DNA of 64,000 nt from Providencia sneebia DSM 19967 (GCF_000314895.2 NZ_CM001773.1:1012489-1076488), one strand, 5' to 3'; shown: positions 43,346 to 52,186, counted from the stretch's first letter. A program made the numbers and translations. Notes: generated by a model not told the origin, from the letters alone.

Positions 43346-43397
43346 ACTCATAATCGATTGGTCGCTGGTTCAAGTCCAGCAGGGGCCACCAAATTTT
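43346..43397. other. Right attachment repeat (displaced original tRNA-Ile2 3' half)
   Basis: 52-bp repeat of 34815-34866 with G at 43364 and C at 43380, the base pair also seen in E. coli tRNA-Ile2. So this copy is the original chromosome end, and the working tRNA carries the element version. Confidence 0.92.
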
Positions 43398-43418
43398 AGC
43401 TGTTAAATCAGCACATTA

Positions 43419-43445
43419 AGCCACTTCTTAGCAAGTGGCTTTTTT
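43419..43445 (+). terminator. Original tRNA-Ile2 terminator, displaced
   Basis: Perfect stem AGCCACTT / AAGTGGCT with T6, 28 bases after the displaced tRNA end. It no longer serves the tRNA. Confidence 0.85.
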
Positions 43446-44101
43446 GTATCTAAAAAATCAATGGCGACAGAGATTTGCTATTACTTCCTGTAGACATTTA
43501 TGTACTGGCCCTTTTTAGCTTTTTTCAATTTAGCTCTTTTCAATATAGTTTACTCGTTTCTGCCAAGCCAAAAATAGTTTCGGTGCCAATAATATCTTTC
43601 TTAGCTTCTTTATTTAATACGTTAATCAGGTCGTATGCTAAATCTCCAATTTGACCTATAAATACGTGATCATTGACATCATAATCTCCATATTAAGAAT
43701 TATATCTAACGTTCAGGTAATTAATGGAGAAGCGATTTAAATAAATCATATGATAACAATATATAGCACCTGATAATGAAAAAGAGGATGATGTGTTATA
43801 GGGATCATCACAACCTTCTGATCTATCTCGTAATAGTCATTTATCATTATTTTTAAATAATCATTATTAGATAGAGCTGAAATATCATTTTAATATATTA
43901 TTTTGAATAATAGTTATTTTTTAATTACCCATATATGGAGTTGAAAATAATTTCATATAACTTAGGATATTTATCTTTTATAGATAGTTAATGCCCTTTA
44001 AAAAGACCTTCATAATAAGATTGTATAATCTTTAATAAGTTTGTGATAAAAATAAAGTGCCACATAGTTATGTATTATTTTTACACATAAGAGGTTTATA
44101 A
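43446..44101. other. Gene-poor spacer between island and hdeB
   Basis: AT-rich; apart from the short gene remnant at 43540-43689, no reading frame of note. It also holds the hdeB promoter. Confidence 0.5.
43540..43689 (-). pseudogene. Short gene remnant (3' end only)
   Basis: About 49 codons ending in TGA, without start: YDVNDHVFIGQIGDLAYDL, then EAKKDIIGTETIFGLAE. Protein-like composition in otherwise AT-rich non-coding DNA suggests the end of a decayed gene. Family not recognised. Confidence 0.3.
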
Positions 44102-44401
44102 ATGAAAAAGATTGTTATTTCTAGCCTATTAGCAGCAGCTGCGGCTTTCTCATTCAATGCAATGGCGGCTGATTCCACTGCTGTGACACCTGAAAAAATG
44201 TCTTGCCAGGAATTTATTAACCTGAACCCACAAAGCTGGGCGCCAGTTGCATTATGGGTCACCAACCAAGAAACGCAATTCAAAGGTGGCGATTATGTTG
44301 CTTTAACTGAGCAAAGTGTTGCTGAAGTCCCTCAAATTGTTGAATTCTGTAAGAAAAAGCCTGAAGGTACTTTGCAAGATTACCTTGCTTCAAAAAAATA
44401 A
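44102..44401 (+). CDS. hdeB: Acid-stress periplasmic chaperone HdeB
   Basis: 99 residues with a clear Sec signal peptide (cleavage after FNAMA, about residue 22). Mature part has the HdeA/HdeB marks: MSCQEFINLNPQSWAPVALW and EFCKKKPEG, with the two disulfide cysteines. Closer to HdeB than HdeA (QEFIxLNP, VAxW). It protects periplasmic proteins at low pH. AAGAGG site before the ATG. No hdeA or gad genes adjacent. Confidence 0.9.
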   Translation: MKKIVISSLLAAAAAFSFNAMAADSTAVTPEKMSCQEFINLNPQSWAPVALWVTNQETQFKGGDYVALTEQSVAEVPQIVEFCKKKPEGTLQDYLASKK

Positions 44402-44433
44402 ATTAGCAGTAATAGATTGAAGCCTTTGATAAT

Positions 44434-44470
44434 AAGATGCTTGTTTTAATAATGGGCATCTTATTTTTTA
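44434..44470 (+). terminator. Intrinsic terminator of hdeB
   Basis: Stem AAGATGC / GCATCTT with a 15-base loop and an A-T6 tail. Confidence 0.7.
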
Positions 44471-44640
44471 TGATTGGCAGATACACTTTGTTGCAGCCCT
44501 TTCAATAATTTCTTTTCCCTAGCTACTAATTACTTGTGCGTCTTCTTTTCGTTTTATACTTATAATCTAACTCATTAATTTATCTGTTATTTAATTATCT
44601 TTTGGTCTATTAGGGTCTTCTTCATACAATAACAATATTT

Positions 44641-44659
44641 AGTAATGATATTCATTATC
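44641..44659. promoter_or_regulatory. Fur-like box upstream of the MFS transporter
   Basis: A 19-base match (16 of 19) to the Fur consensus with the core TAATGATATTCATTATC. It lies 67 bases before the transporter start codon, at promoter distance. Confidence 0.6.
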
Positions 44660-44668
44660 ATTTTAATT

Positions 44669-44684
44669 GACCGTCGGTCGGTCA
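44669..44684. promoter_or_regulatory. TetR-type palindrome upstream of the MFS transporter
   Basis: GACCGTCGGTCGGTCA contains ACCG/CGGT inverted repeats typical of TetR-family operators, and stands out as GC-rich in AT-rich DNA. No TetR gene lies next to it in this window. Confidence 0.5.
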
Positions 44685-44725
44685 TAATTTATGATAAAGC
44701 AAATATTGAATATAAAGGCAGTGAT

Positions 44726-46186
44726 ATGAAACGTCTCTTTTTAATCTCAGCTGTTTGTTTAGGCACTTTTATGGCGACATTAGATATTAGTATTGTCAAT
44801 GTTGCCTTACCTGCGATGCAGCAAGATCTCAATGCTGATATGAGCATGTTGCAGTGGATTATTGACGCTTATGCTTTATGTTTATCGGCATTAATTTTAT
44901 CAGTAGGGCCGATTAGTGACCGCTATGGGCGAAAGAAAATTTGGTTGTTGGGGATTGGTATTTTTACATTAGGATCTGCGATTTGTGCTTATGCTGAAAC
45001 GGCTAATATATTAATTACGGGAAGGATTATTCAAGGGATTGCCGCGGCGGCCTTAATTCCCGGTGCGTTATCTATTATTACCCAAGCTTTCTCGAATGAT
45101 CTTGAAAGAATTAAAATTATCGGCATTTGGTCAGCGGTCAGTGCACTATCATTAATTATTGGACCGATTCTAGGTGGTTTTTTAGTTGATATGTTAAGTT
45201 GGCCGACAATATTTTTGATTAATATTCCTTTGGGTTTACTAACTTTATTATTAGGCTGGCTTGGAATTGATGAAAGTGCTGATCCTGAAAAAGCAGCCTT
45301 TGATCCTCTAGGACAAATATTGAGTATTTTAGCATTAGGGGGAATGACATTCGCTCTAATAGAAGCGGGTGAATATGGTTGGACTAGTGCCATAACAATG
45401 AGTGGAATATTAGTAAGCCTAATTGCATTTGTCTGCTTTATTATTGTTGAAATAAAAGTTACTCGTCCACTTTTCCCCTTATTTCTGTTTAAAACAAACC
45501 GTTTTTTCTTCCAATACAATATGGCTTCTTTTGCTTTGGGATTTGCAACTTATAGCAATGTCTTTTTCATTGCACTTTTTCTGCAAAAAGGGCAAGGCTG
45601 GGGAGCTTTTGAAGCAGGATTACGTATGGCACCTGAATTTCTTGCCATGGCCATATTTTCATTCTCTTTTGGTAAACTATCTCGTTATCTTAGTGTTCGT
45701 AACATAATGATTATTGGTTTTTTACTTATCGCTATTGCTTCTATTTTCCTAGGTACAGTTGGGTCTGAAACAGCTTATCTAAAAATTGCTCTTATATTAT
45801 TTGTACTTGGGATGGGAATGGGAATGGCAACGCCAGCCATTGGTGCATTAGTTATGGGAAGTGTAGATAAAGCCTATTCCGGTATTGCTTCCGCAGTAAT
45901 GAATGCTTTGCGCCAAACAGGTATGACATTGGGGATTGCTCTATTAGGCACTTTGATGACTCACCGCGCAATTGACCAATTAAATCAAAATGAAAAATTA
46001 GTCGCCATATTACCGAGACAAGAAATTAACGCCTTAATTAACCATGATCTATTAATTTCACAACCGTATATTATTGATGCAGTACGTTCGGCTTTCACAT
46101 CAGGCTTTAATTTAGCTATGTTGGGCGGCGCTGTAATGGTTGGTTGTACTTTACTTCTAATGATAAATAATCGAAAAGTAAAATAA
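44726..46186 (+). CDS. MFS transporter, DHA2 (drug:H+ antiporter) family
   Basis: 486 residues, about 14 membrane segments. DHA2 marks: TLDISIVNVALPAM in segment 1, GPISDRYGRKK in loop 2-3, and motif C-like GPILGGFLVD in segment 5. ATG at 44726 with AAAGGC chosen; the 27 upstream codons overlap the operator. Likely an exporter of drugs or metabolites; substrate unknown. The promoter has a Fur-like box and a TetR-like palindrome, so iron and a small effector may both control it. Confidence 0.85.
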   Translation: MKRLFLISAVCLGTFMATLDISIVNVALPAMQQDLNADMSMLQWIIDAYALCLSALILSVGPISDRYGRKKIWLLGIGIFTLGSAICAYAETANILITGRIIQGIAAAALIPGALSIITQAFSNDLERIKIIGIWSAVSALSLIIGPILGGFLVDMLSWPTIFLINIPLGLLTLLLGWLGIDESADPEKAAFDPLGQILSILALGGMTFALIEAGEYGWTSAITMSGILVSLIAFVCFIIVEIKVTRPLFPLFLFKTNRFFFQYNMASFALGFATYSNVFFIALFLQKGQGWGAFEAGLRMAPEFLAMAIFSFSFGKLSRYLSVRNIMIIGFLLIAIASIFLGTVGSETAYLKIALILFVLGMGMGMATPAIGALVMGSVDKAYSGIASAVMNALRQTGMTLGIALLGTLMTHRAIDQLNQNEKLVAILPRQEINALINHDLLISQPYIIDAVRSAFTSGFNLAMLGGAVMVGCTLLLMINNRKVK

Positions 46187-46436
46187 CATTATGATTTTTT
46201 AATTAAAATTTTTCTTAAAAGAGGGTTGGGATGTTTTACATTGTTCTCAAATCCTCTTTTTTCTCGATTGTGATTTCCTGCCTTTGTTCTCATCTATTTT
46301 GACTGTTTATTTAGTCATAAATTAGATTGAGAAATATCTCCTTTTATAATTCAATTGATTATATATATTGCAGATTAACAGATTAGATTTTATAAAAAAT
46401 TTTATTGCCCATTTTACCTATAAGAGGTTATGGCTT

Positions 46437-47657
46437 ATGCCCTTAAACTGGGGATTAGCAATGCTGCAAGCTAAAAAAATTGCCAAGCAGCTTCGCAATA
46501 CAGAACTAAAGAATACTAAGCTCAATTTACCGATTATTTATTTGCCAGGAATTATGGGCAGTCAGTTATATGACCGACAGAAAAAAACACTGATTTGGGG
46601 CGATTATAAAAGCTTAATTCGTAAGAATGATTACGAATATCATCATTCTCCAAGCCAAATTGGTGCCAATCAATTACATTATTTTCCTGTGATCCCTAAG
46701 TTATACGATAATTTAATTACAGCACCATTAAAATTAGTATTAGAAAAATCATTGGGTTATCGTGATGGTGTTGATTTATTTTTCTTAGGTCATGATTGGC
46801 GTGCAGATCATCGTCAATTAGCCGAGTTACTTGATACGGAAATTCGCCGCATCAAATATCTGTATGGTGAGCAGCAAAAATTTTTGTTAATTGCGCATTC
46901 CGCCTCTAACTGTGCTATCCGTTATTATTTGCAATCAGCTAGCCCAGAAATTCGTCAATCTATTGCTAAATGGTATGCATTCGGCCCACCTTGGCAAGGC
47001 ACTTTTCAATCACTTGCTTTAATGCAGTCTGGTTATTATGCAGGTGGACGGCTTTTCCATGGATTTACGGCTGATGAAATTGCCAGCTGCCCAAGTGCCT
47101 ATCAATTACTGCCATGTTTTCCACAATTAATTGATAAACAAGGTAATTTAATTACTGATTTTGATATTTATGACGAAGAGTGTTGGAAAGCTTTTCATTT
47201 AGGGCCGTATCGAATGGGTGTCAAGAAATTATCAGACCAGCAACGGCGAGTTCGGGATCAACTGGCCGAGAATTTGTTCAGCGCAAAAACCTTTGCCGAG
47301 CGCGTATCAACACGAACTGTAGCAGAGCAAGCTGTGCCACAAACGTGGTTTATCAGTGATAACCATATTACAGTGAAACGCGCCATTTATGACCAAGGGC
47401 GTTTATATCTTACCGCATCTGATATTCCTAACTTGATTGATATGGCACTGACGAAAGGGGATGACCATCTACCCCTTGATGGCTTATTAATGGGTTGGGA
47501 AAAAGCGATTGTGCGGGATGGAGAACCTCAGCCATTTGGGGAAGAGTATGTATTTATCAATCAAGCTAAAACGCATCGCGCACTTGTCAGCTATATGCCA
47601 AATTTACGCAGCTTAGCCCTTGATATTGCGACATTACGCCAAAGGTATGCATCGTAG
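46437..47657 (+). CDS. LCAT-like alpha/beta hydrolase or transacylase
   Basis: 406 residues. Family marks: PIIYLPGIMGSQLYD near residue 30 (LCAT/PDAT lid-oxyanion region), and the nucleophile elbow IAHSASNCAIRYY, where the usual GHSMGG is HSASN; a late DDHLPLDG may carry the acid/His. It has no signal peptide, so it is predicted cytoplasmic or membrane-bound. An upstream TTG at 46368 is possible; the ATG at 46437 has an AAGAGG site. First gene before the acyltransferase (92-base gap). Could be lipase, phospholipase or acyltransferase. Confidence 0.7.
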   Translation: MPLNWGLAMLQAKKIAKQLRNTELKNTKLNLPIIYLPGIMGSQLYDRQKKTLIWGDYKSLIRKNDYEYHHSPSQIGANQLHYFPVIPKLYDNLITAPLKLVLEKSLGYRDGVDLFFLGHDWRADHRQLAELLDTEIRRIKYLYGEQQKFLLIAHSASNCAIRYYLQSASPEIRQSIAKWYAFGPPWQGTFQSLALMQSGYYAGGRLFHGFTADEIASCPSAYQLLPCFPQLIDKQGNLITDFDIYDEECWKAFHLGPYRMGVKKLSDQQRRVRDQLAENLFSAKTFAERVSTRTVAEQAVPQTWFISDNHITVKRAIYDQGRLYLTASDIPNLIDMALTKGDDHLPLDGLLMGWEKAIVRDGEPQPFGEEYVFINQAKTHRALVSYMPNLRSLALDIATLRQRYAS

Positions 47658-47749
47658 CATTGGTACAATTTATGAATTTATATCGATAAAGATGGCTAAA
47701 TAATATAGACAAAAATTGCCATTTCTATGAAATTGAGGTCAATAAGCTT

Positions 47750-48832
47750 ATGTCTCAGGATAGTAAAACAGCTATTGTGGCGGCTGGTCAGCCATTATCA
47801 ACTTATTACCAACGGATTTCTTCTATCATTCGTCAGATTTATTATCCATATTGTACACTTGTTGGACATCTTCCTATTTTATCAAACGGAAAACCGACAT
47901 TATTTTTATGTAGCCACCGCAATAGTGCTTTTGATGGTTATCTTAGTTTGAAGGTGGCGCCATTAGGGCAATCACTAGCCTCAATACAATTATTAAATAG
48001 CCCATTAATGCGCCTTTATTTCACGGGCATTCCTGTGGTGCGTAAAAAAGATAAAGAGAGATTAGGTATAAAATCAAGTACTTTTGACGATCCCGTAGAA
48101 GCTGGTATGGCGCATATCACTAAAGGTGGGGATCTGTTTCTCTTTCCTGAAGGAAGTAGTGAATGGGGCTATAAACCTCTGCCATATCAACGTGGAGGAG
48201 CAAGGATCATTCGCTTGTTGCTTGAACAACAAGTTGAATTTAATGTGATCCCCGTAGGGCTTTTTTACACAATGCCCGATCGATTTGCGAGTTATGCTGA
48301 AATTTATGTAGGTGCACCTCTCTCTATCACGAATAAAAACAGTGATGAAACAGATAGAGAATGGGAAAAAAGGATCTTTCACCAAATTAGTCAGTCACTT
48401 GATGAAGTTTCGGTTAACTGTCCTGATGAAAAGACTTTTGAAGAAGCCCAGCAATATGCTTACCAATCCTTTATGAATGGCGAGTCATATGCGCAGGCTT
48501 TTTTACGTTATCAACAACAGCCTGAAATGTATCAAGAAATTCAACCCAAAACAAAATCTCAGTTAAATAGCCTAGCTTGGCGTTGGCTAGGTTTTTGTCT
48601 TATGTTTATTTTTCTACCCATCTTTTTAGCGTCTGCAATAGCGGCTCGTTTTGCCGATGCCCGCAATACGGTCAGTTTTTTTAAGATTTTTGCGGGTGGG
48701 TTAGCCGCTCTGATATGGTTACCTTTCCTGATTGTTTGCGCTTTTCTATGGCCGAGTGTGATTATTACTAGCCTAATTAGTGCATTTATTGGTTATAAAA
48801 TTATTCAATATAAAGGCTCAGTACCATGCTAA
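47750..48832 (+). CDS. Lysophospholipid acyltransferase family protein (PlsC-like)
   Basis: 360 residues. PlsC-type motifs: SHRNSAFDGY (HX5D catalytic form), then GIPVVRKKDKE and FPEGSSEWGYK. Two to three C-terminal membrane segments (about 285-345) anchor it. Transfers an acyl group to a glycerol-phosphate or similar acceptor. It overlaps the PAP2 gene by seven bases. It is not the housekeeping PlsC, which is shorter. Confidence 0.85.
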   Translation: MSQDSKTAIVAAGQPLSTYYQRISSIIRQIYYPYCTLVGHLPILSNGKPTLFLCSHRNSAFDGYLSLKVAPLGQSLASIQLLNSPLMRLYFTGIPVVRKKDKERLGIKSSTFDDPVEAGMAHITKGGDLFLFPEGSSEWGYKPLPYQRGGARIIRLLLEQQVEFNVIPVGLFYTMPDRFASYAEIYVGAPLSITNKNSDETDREWEKRIFHQISQSLDEVSVNCPDEKTFEEAQQYAYQSFMNGESYAQAFLRYQQQPEMYQEIQPKTKSQLNSLAWRWLGFCLMFIFLPIFLASAIAARFADARNTVSFFKIFAGGLAALIWLPFLIVCAFLWPSVIITSLISAFIGYKIIQYKGSVPC

Positions 48833-49698
48833 CTAGTCGATTTAACGGTTTATTTACTGCGGAGCTGTTACTTATTTGGGGGCTAGGAACCGTAGGTGTT
48901 TTTCAAGCTGGATTAATGGCAACCTTATTACCTGCTGTGATCGCGGGAGGGATTTTCTGGGTTATTATGCTGGCAGTTGGCTTATCAAAAAAGCAGCAGA
49001 TATCCCGCTTTTATTGGTTTGGATTACTACAATTAATTGCCTGCTGGTCAATTTTCCCACTGTTCAAAGCAATCCGTATTCATTATTACACTTGGAGTGC
49101 TGATCAGGTTTTATTTCAGTCTGACTCTTTGATCTGGTTTGGAAAAAGTTTGCCGGAATGGGCGATAAATATACAAGCACCTTGGTTAAGTGAAGTCGTG
49201 GCATTTTGCTATTTTAGCTTCTATTTTCTGATTATCATTAGCGCGCTATTTTTCTTTTTACAACGCAATAAGTTGCTTGCTCAACGTTACTTTTTTGGCC
49301 TCATGTTGATGTATTTTTGGGGATTTATTGGTTATTTTTCTCTGCCAGCAGCAGGCCCCTATGCCGCTTTTCCCGAAGTATTTGCTTATCCCGTAGACCA
49401 TGGCGCAATGATCTCATTACTTACAGAAGCTGTTGATAAAGGGATAACGGGCATGGATGTTTTCCCAAGCTTACATACCGGAATTACATTGTACATTGTT
49501 GGTTTTGTATTCTTAACAGGTTATCGACGGACAGCGTATTGTTTAATGCCGTTAGCAGCAGGTTTGATCCTAGCAACGGTATATTTGCATTACCATTACG
49601 GCATTGATGTTGTCATTGGGGCTGTTCTCGCATTTTTTGTCCTGTATTTCACCTTTAAAAAAGAGAAGGTTACAAATGGAACTGATTTATCATCTTAA
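48826..49698 (+). CDS. PAP2 superfamily membrane protein, AUR1/inositolphosphotransferase-like
   Basis: 290 residues, about seven membrane segments. The PAP2 signature is of the PAP2_3/AUR1 form: GPYAAFPEV, FPSLHTGIT (PSxH in place of PSGH) and YLHYHYGIDVVIG (H...D). Such enzymes move phospho-headgroups between lipids or remove phosphate. Overlaps the acyltransferase by seven and the dikinase by 23 bases, so all three are translated together. Confidence 0.82.
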   Translation: MLTSRFNGLFTAELLLIWGLGTVGVFQAGLMATLLPAVIAGGIFWVIMLAVGLSKKQQISRFYWFGLLQLIACWSIFPLFKAIRIHYYTWSADQVLFQSDSLIWFGKSLPEWAINIQAPWLSEVVAFCYFSFYFLIIISALFFFLQRNKLLAQRYFFGLMLMYFWGFIGYFSLPAAGPYAAFPEVFAYPVDHGAMISLLTEAVDKGITGMDVFPSLHTGITLYIVGFVFLTGYRRTAYCLMPLAAGLILATVYLHYHYGIDVVIGAVLAFFVLYFTFKKEKVTNGTDLSS

Positions 49699-52186
49699 TG
49701 ATCCAACAGCAGCTGATATTGCTATCAGTGGTGGTAAAGGAGCAAGTTTAGCTAAAACAATTCAGGCTCTACCTGTTCCAGATGGCCTCGTCCTATCTTG
49801 TGCAGCTTATAAAATCTTTATTGCACCATTATTACCGCAAATTAATGAATTATTAAAACAGCATGTTGCTAATCAGCAAGAGGCGAGTGAGGCTATTCGT
49901 CAACTCATTTTATCCGCAGCTTTACCCGAAAAATTAACCGATCAACTCGCCACATTTTTACAAAAAGCGCAATTAACCCAGACTCCGCTCGCTGTTCGAT
50001 CATCCGGAACGTTAGAAGATATGCCGGGAGCTGCATTTGCAGGGCAGCATGATACTATCCTCGGCGTTAGAGATACGGCATCTTTACATGATGCTATTCG
50101 CCAATGTTATGCTTCATTGTGGCATATCCACGTCATGTTATATCGTCAACATTTACAACTGCCTCACACACAAGCTTCTATGGCAATTGTCTTACAAAGA
50201 ATGGTTGATGTTCGTATTAATGAAACAGCAGGTGTTGCTTTCTCTGTTGATCCTGTGCGCGGCAGCTTATCTACCGTATTAATTAATTCAGCATTTGGCT
50301 TGGGTGAAACCGTGGTCGGTGGTGAAGAGCCAATTGATGAATATCAAGTTGATCGCGAAACCTTACAAGTCGTACAACAAGAGCTAGCAGAAAAGCACAA
50401 TGCAATTGTGATGACAGAAACTGCGACACAGGTTGTTGCTTTATCTGATGAACAAAAGGGGCAAAGCAGTTTAAGTGCGGAACAATGTCGCAAGATTGCT
50501 GAATTGGCGATCCAAGCTGAATGCTACTTTGATTTTCCCCAAGATATTGAATGGGCATTCCATGCAGATAAATTATGGTTGCTACAATCACGAAATGTCA
50601 CTCAGATAGCGCCAGTTTGGACGCGCGATGAATCTGCGGAGCGTTTTCCAAACCCAATCACGCCATTAACTTGGGATATGTGTGAAGCGGGTTTTCATGC
50701 ATCTCTTAATTACAGTTTGAATTTAATGGGATTACCATCATTTAGTGGTAAATGGTTTGGTATGCAAGATTACTATATTTATGGTAATCAAAATGCAGTT
50801 GAGCTTTACCATAATAAATTGCCTACTTCGATGATGAATGATTTACCTACGTTATTAGCGTCGTTACCTGAAATTGCGAATAAATTTGCGTGGGTGCAAG
50901 AATTGCCGATCACTTGGATGCGTGATCTTGATAAATATTTGATTGGGATCGGCGGTCTTTATCACGAGCCTCTTCAAGAGAAAAGCCTAAAAGAATTGTG
51001 GGATTATGTTCAACGGATCAATAAATTAGGATCAGATTATTTCTTGCCTAATATTGCGATCTCACTGACACAACGATCGCTTTATGCCGCTTTAGTTGCA
51101 TTGTTAAAAATGTTTTTCCAAGGAGATGAGCAAAAAGCACATGAAACCCTTGATAGCTTAATAGCATTATCTGAAACGAAAACAGGACAGGTCAATCATG
51201 AGCTTTGGCTACTGTCACGCGATGTGCGTAATGATACGGCTTTACAAGCATTATTAACTAATATTGACGTAGATTCTATTATGCCAACATTAGAATTGCA
51301 TCATCCTGAATTTTTTAATCAGCTAACTGTATTTCTCACAAATCATGGTCACCGTGAATTAGATTTTGATGCTTATCACCCAACATGGTTGGATGCGCCG
51401 CATATTGTGCTGACCCAAATTAGAGTAATGAGTGATCTTGAGGATGATGGCCAACGTGGTGAATTGCTGAGTAAAAAAATCAATCAATCAAAAATTGAAT
51501 TTAATATCATTGCTCAAGCACCAGAAGAGCTGCGATATTTTATGCAAGAGCTGATCAGGCTGGCTCGTGTTTATACGGCATTAGATGATTTAGAACATTA
51601 CCAAACGACACGCCTTGCTTTGCCAATGCGTCGAGGATTAAAAGCACTTGGTGAACGATTGGTGATCCGCGGTGTGTTGGATGAAGCTTCAGATATCTAT
51701 TTTTCAAAAGAACAACAACTTGCTAATACTATTGCGAATGAAAGTACAGAAGCATTTAGCGAGTTACGCAAACATATTTATGCGAATAAATTGGCTTATG
51801 AAAAAGCCAAAGCGACACCACCACAATGGATTTATGGTGAATCAGCAGATGAAGATGATTTTAACAGCTCCTCATTGAAAGGCCTAGCGGGTAGTGCAGG
51901 TGTTATTGAAGGTGAAGTATTCCTTGTTCACGGTGCAGAAGATTTTGCGCAATTCCCACAAGGTGCAATTTTAGTTGCTCGAACAACGAATCCGGCTTGG
52001 ACAGCACTTTTCTATCGTGCAAGTGGGGTAATAACAGAAAGTGGTGGACCTTTATCTCATGGTGCAGTGACTGCGCGGGAGCTTGGTTTACCTGCTGTAA
52101 TGGGAATACGTCGCATCATGACGACCTTACAAAATGGTCAGCGGGTTAGGGTTGATGGACAAAAAGGGATTGTAGAAATTTTATAA
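49676..52186 (+). CDS. PEP synthase/rifampin phosphotransferase-like dikinase
   Basis: 836 residues from the ATG at 49676 (GAGAAGG site). N-terminal ATP-grasp domain (about 1-305: SGGKGASLAKT, AVRSSGTLEDMPGAAFAGQ), a central acceptor domain (about 310-730: FPNPITPLTWDM) and a C-terminal swivelling domain with the phospho-histidine in GGPLSHGAVTARELGLPAV (His about 795). It lacks the PEP/pyruvate barrel of PEP synthase, so it resembles rifampin phosphotransferase: ATP phosphate to an acceptor other than pyruvate. In this operon the acceptor may be a lipid headgroup precursor or a drug; both are inference. Confidence 0.8.
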   Translation: MELIYHLNDPTAADIAISGGKGASLAKTIQALPVPDGLVLSCAAYKIFIAPLLPQINELLKQHVANQQEASEAIRQLILSAALPEKLTDQLATFLQKAQLTQTPLAVRSSGTLEDMPGAAFAGQHDTILGVRDTASLHDAIRQCYASLWHIHVMLYRQHLQLPHTQASMAIVLQRMVDVRINETAGVAFSVDPVRGSLSTVLINSAFGLGETVVGGEEPIDEYQVDRETLQVVQQELAEKHNAIVMTETATQVVALSDEQKGQSSLSAEQCRKIAELAIQAECYFDFPQDIEWAFHADKLWLLQSRNVTQIAPVWTRDESAERFPNPITPLTWDMCEAGFHASLNYSLNLMGLPSFSGKWFGMQDYYIYGNQNAVELYHNKLPTSMMNDLPTLLASLPEIANKFAWVQELPITWMRDLDKYLIGIGGLYHEPLQEKSLKELWDYVQRINKLGSDYFLPNIAISLTQRSLYAALVALLKMFFQGDEQKAHETLDSLIALSETKTGQVNHELWLLSRDVRNDTALQALLTNIDVDSIMPTLELHHPEFFNQLTVFLTNHGHRELDFDAYHPTWLDAPHIVLTQIRVMSDLEDDGQRGELLSKKINQSKIEFNIIAQAPEELRYFMQELIRLARVYTALDDLEHYQTTRLALPMRRGLKALGERLVIRGVLDEASDIYFSKEQQLANTIANESTEAFSELRKHIYANKLAYEKAKATPPQWIYGESADEDDFNSSSLKGLAGSAGVIEGEVFLVHGAEDFAQFPQGAILVARTTNPAWTALFYRASGVITESGGPLSHGAVTARELGLPAVMGIRRIMTTLQNGQRVRVDGQKGIVEIL

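Larger units (their letters stand above)
34861..43397. mobile_element. Decayed 8.5-kb phage-like island in tRNA-Ile2 (possible capsid-forming PICI remnant)
   Basis: Bounded by the 52-bp tRNA repeat. Content by strand: ClpX-zinc-finger-like protein and a small protein (plus, left end), then on the minus strand OB-like protein, TerL, TerS, small frame, HNH, head-tail connector, head closure, portal remnant, five small phage-type genes, a plus-strand ribbon-helix-helix gene and a truncated integrase. No major capsid, protease, tail, lysis or replication genes are seen. The minus-strand order portal to terminase, with packaging and head completion but no tail, resembles capsid-forming phage-inducible islands; a deleted HK97-type prophage is the alternative. 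It is probably immobile because the integrase is cut short. Confidence 0.85.
44402..44725. other. Spacer between hdeB and the MFS gene
   Basis: Contains the hdeB terminator (44434-44470) and the operator region of the transporter (44641-44684). No gene. Confidence 0.5.

Noticed and set aside
43346..43391. Possible second tRNA gene
   Set aside because: Only the 3' half from the anticodon loop is present; it is the displaced attachment-site copy.
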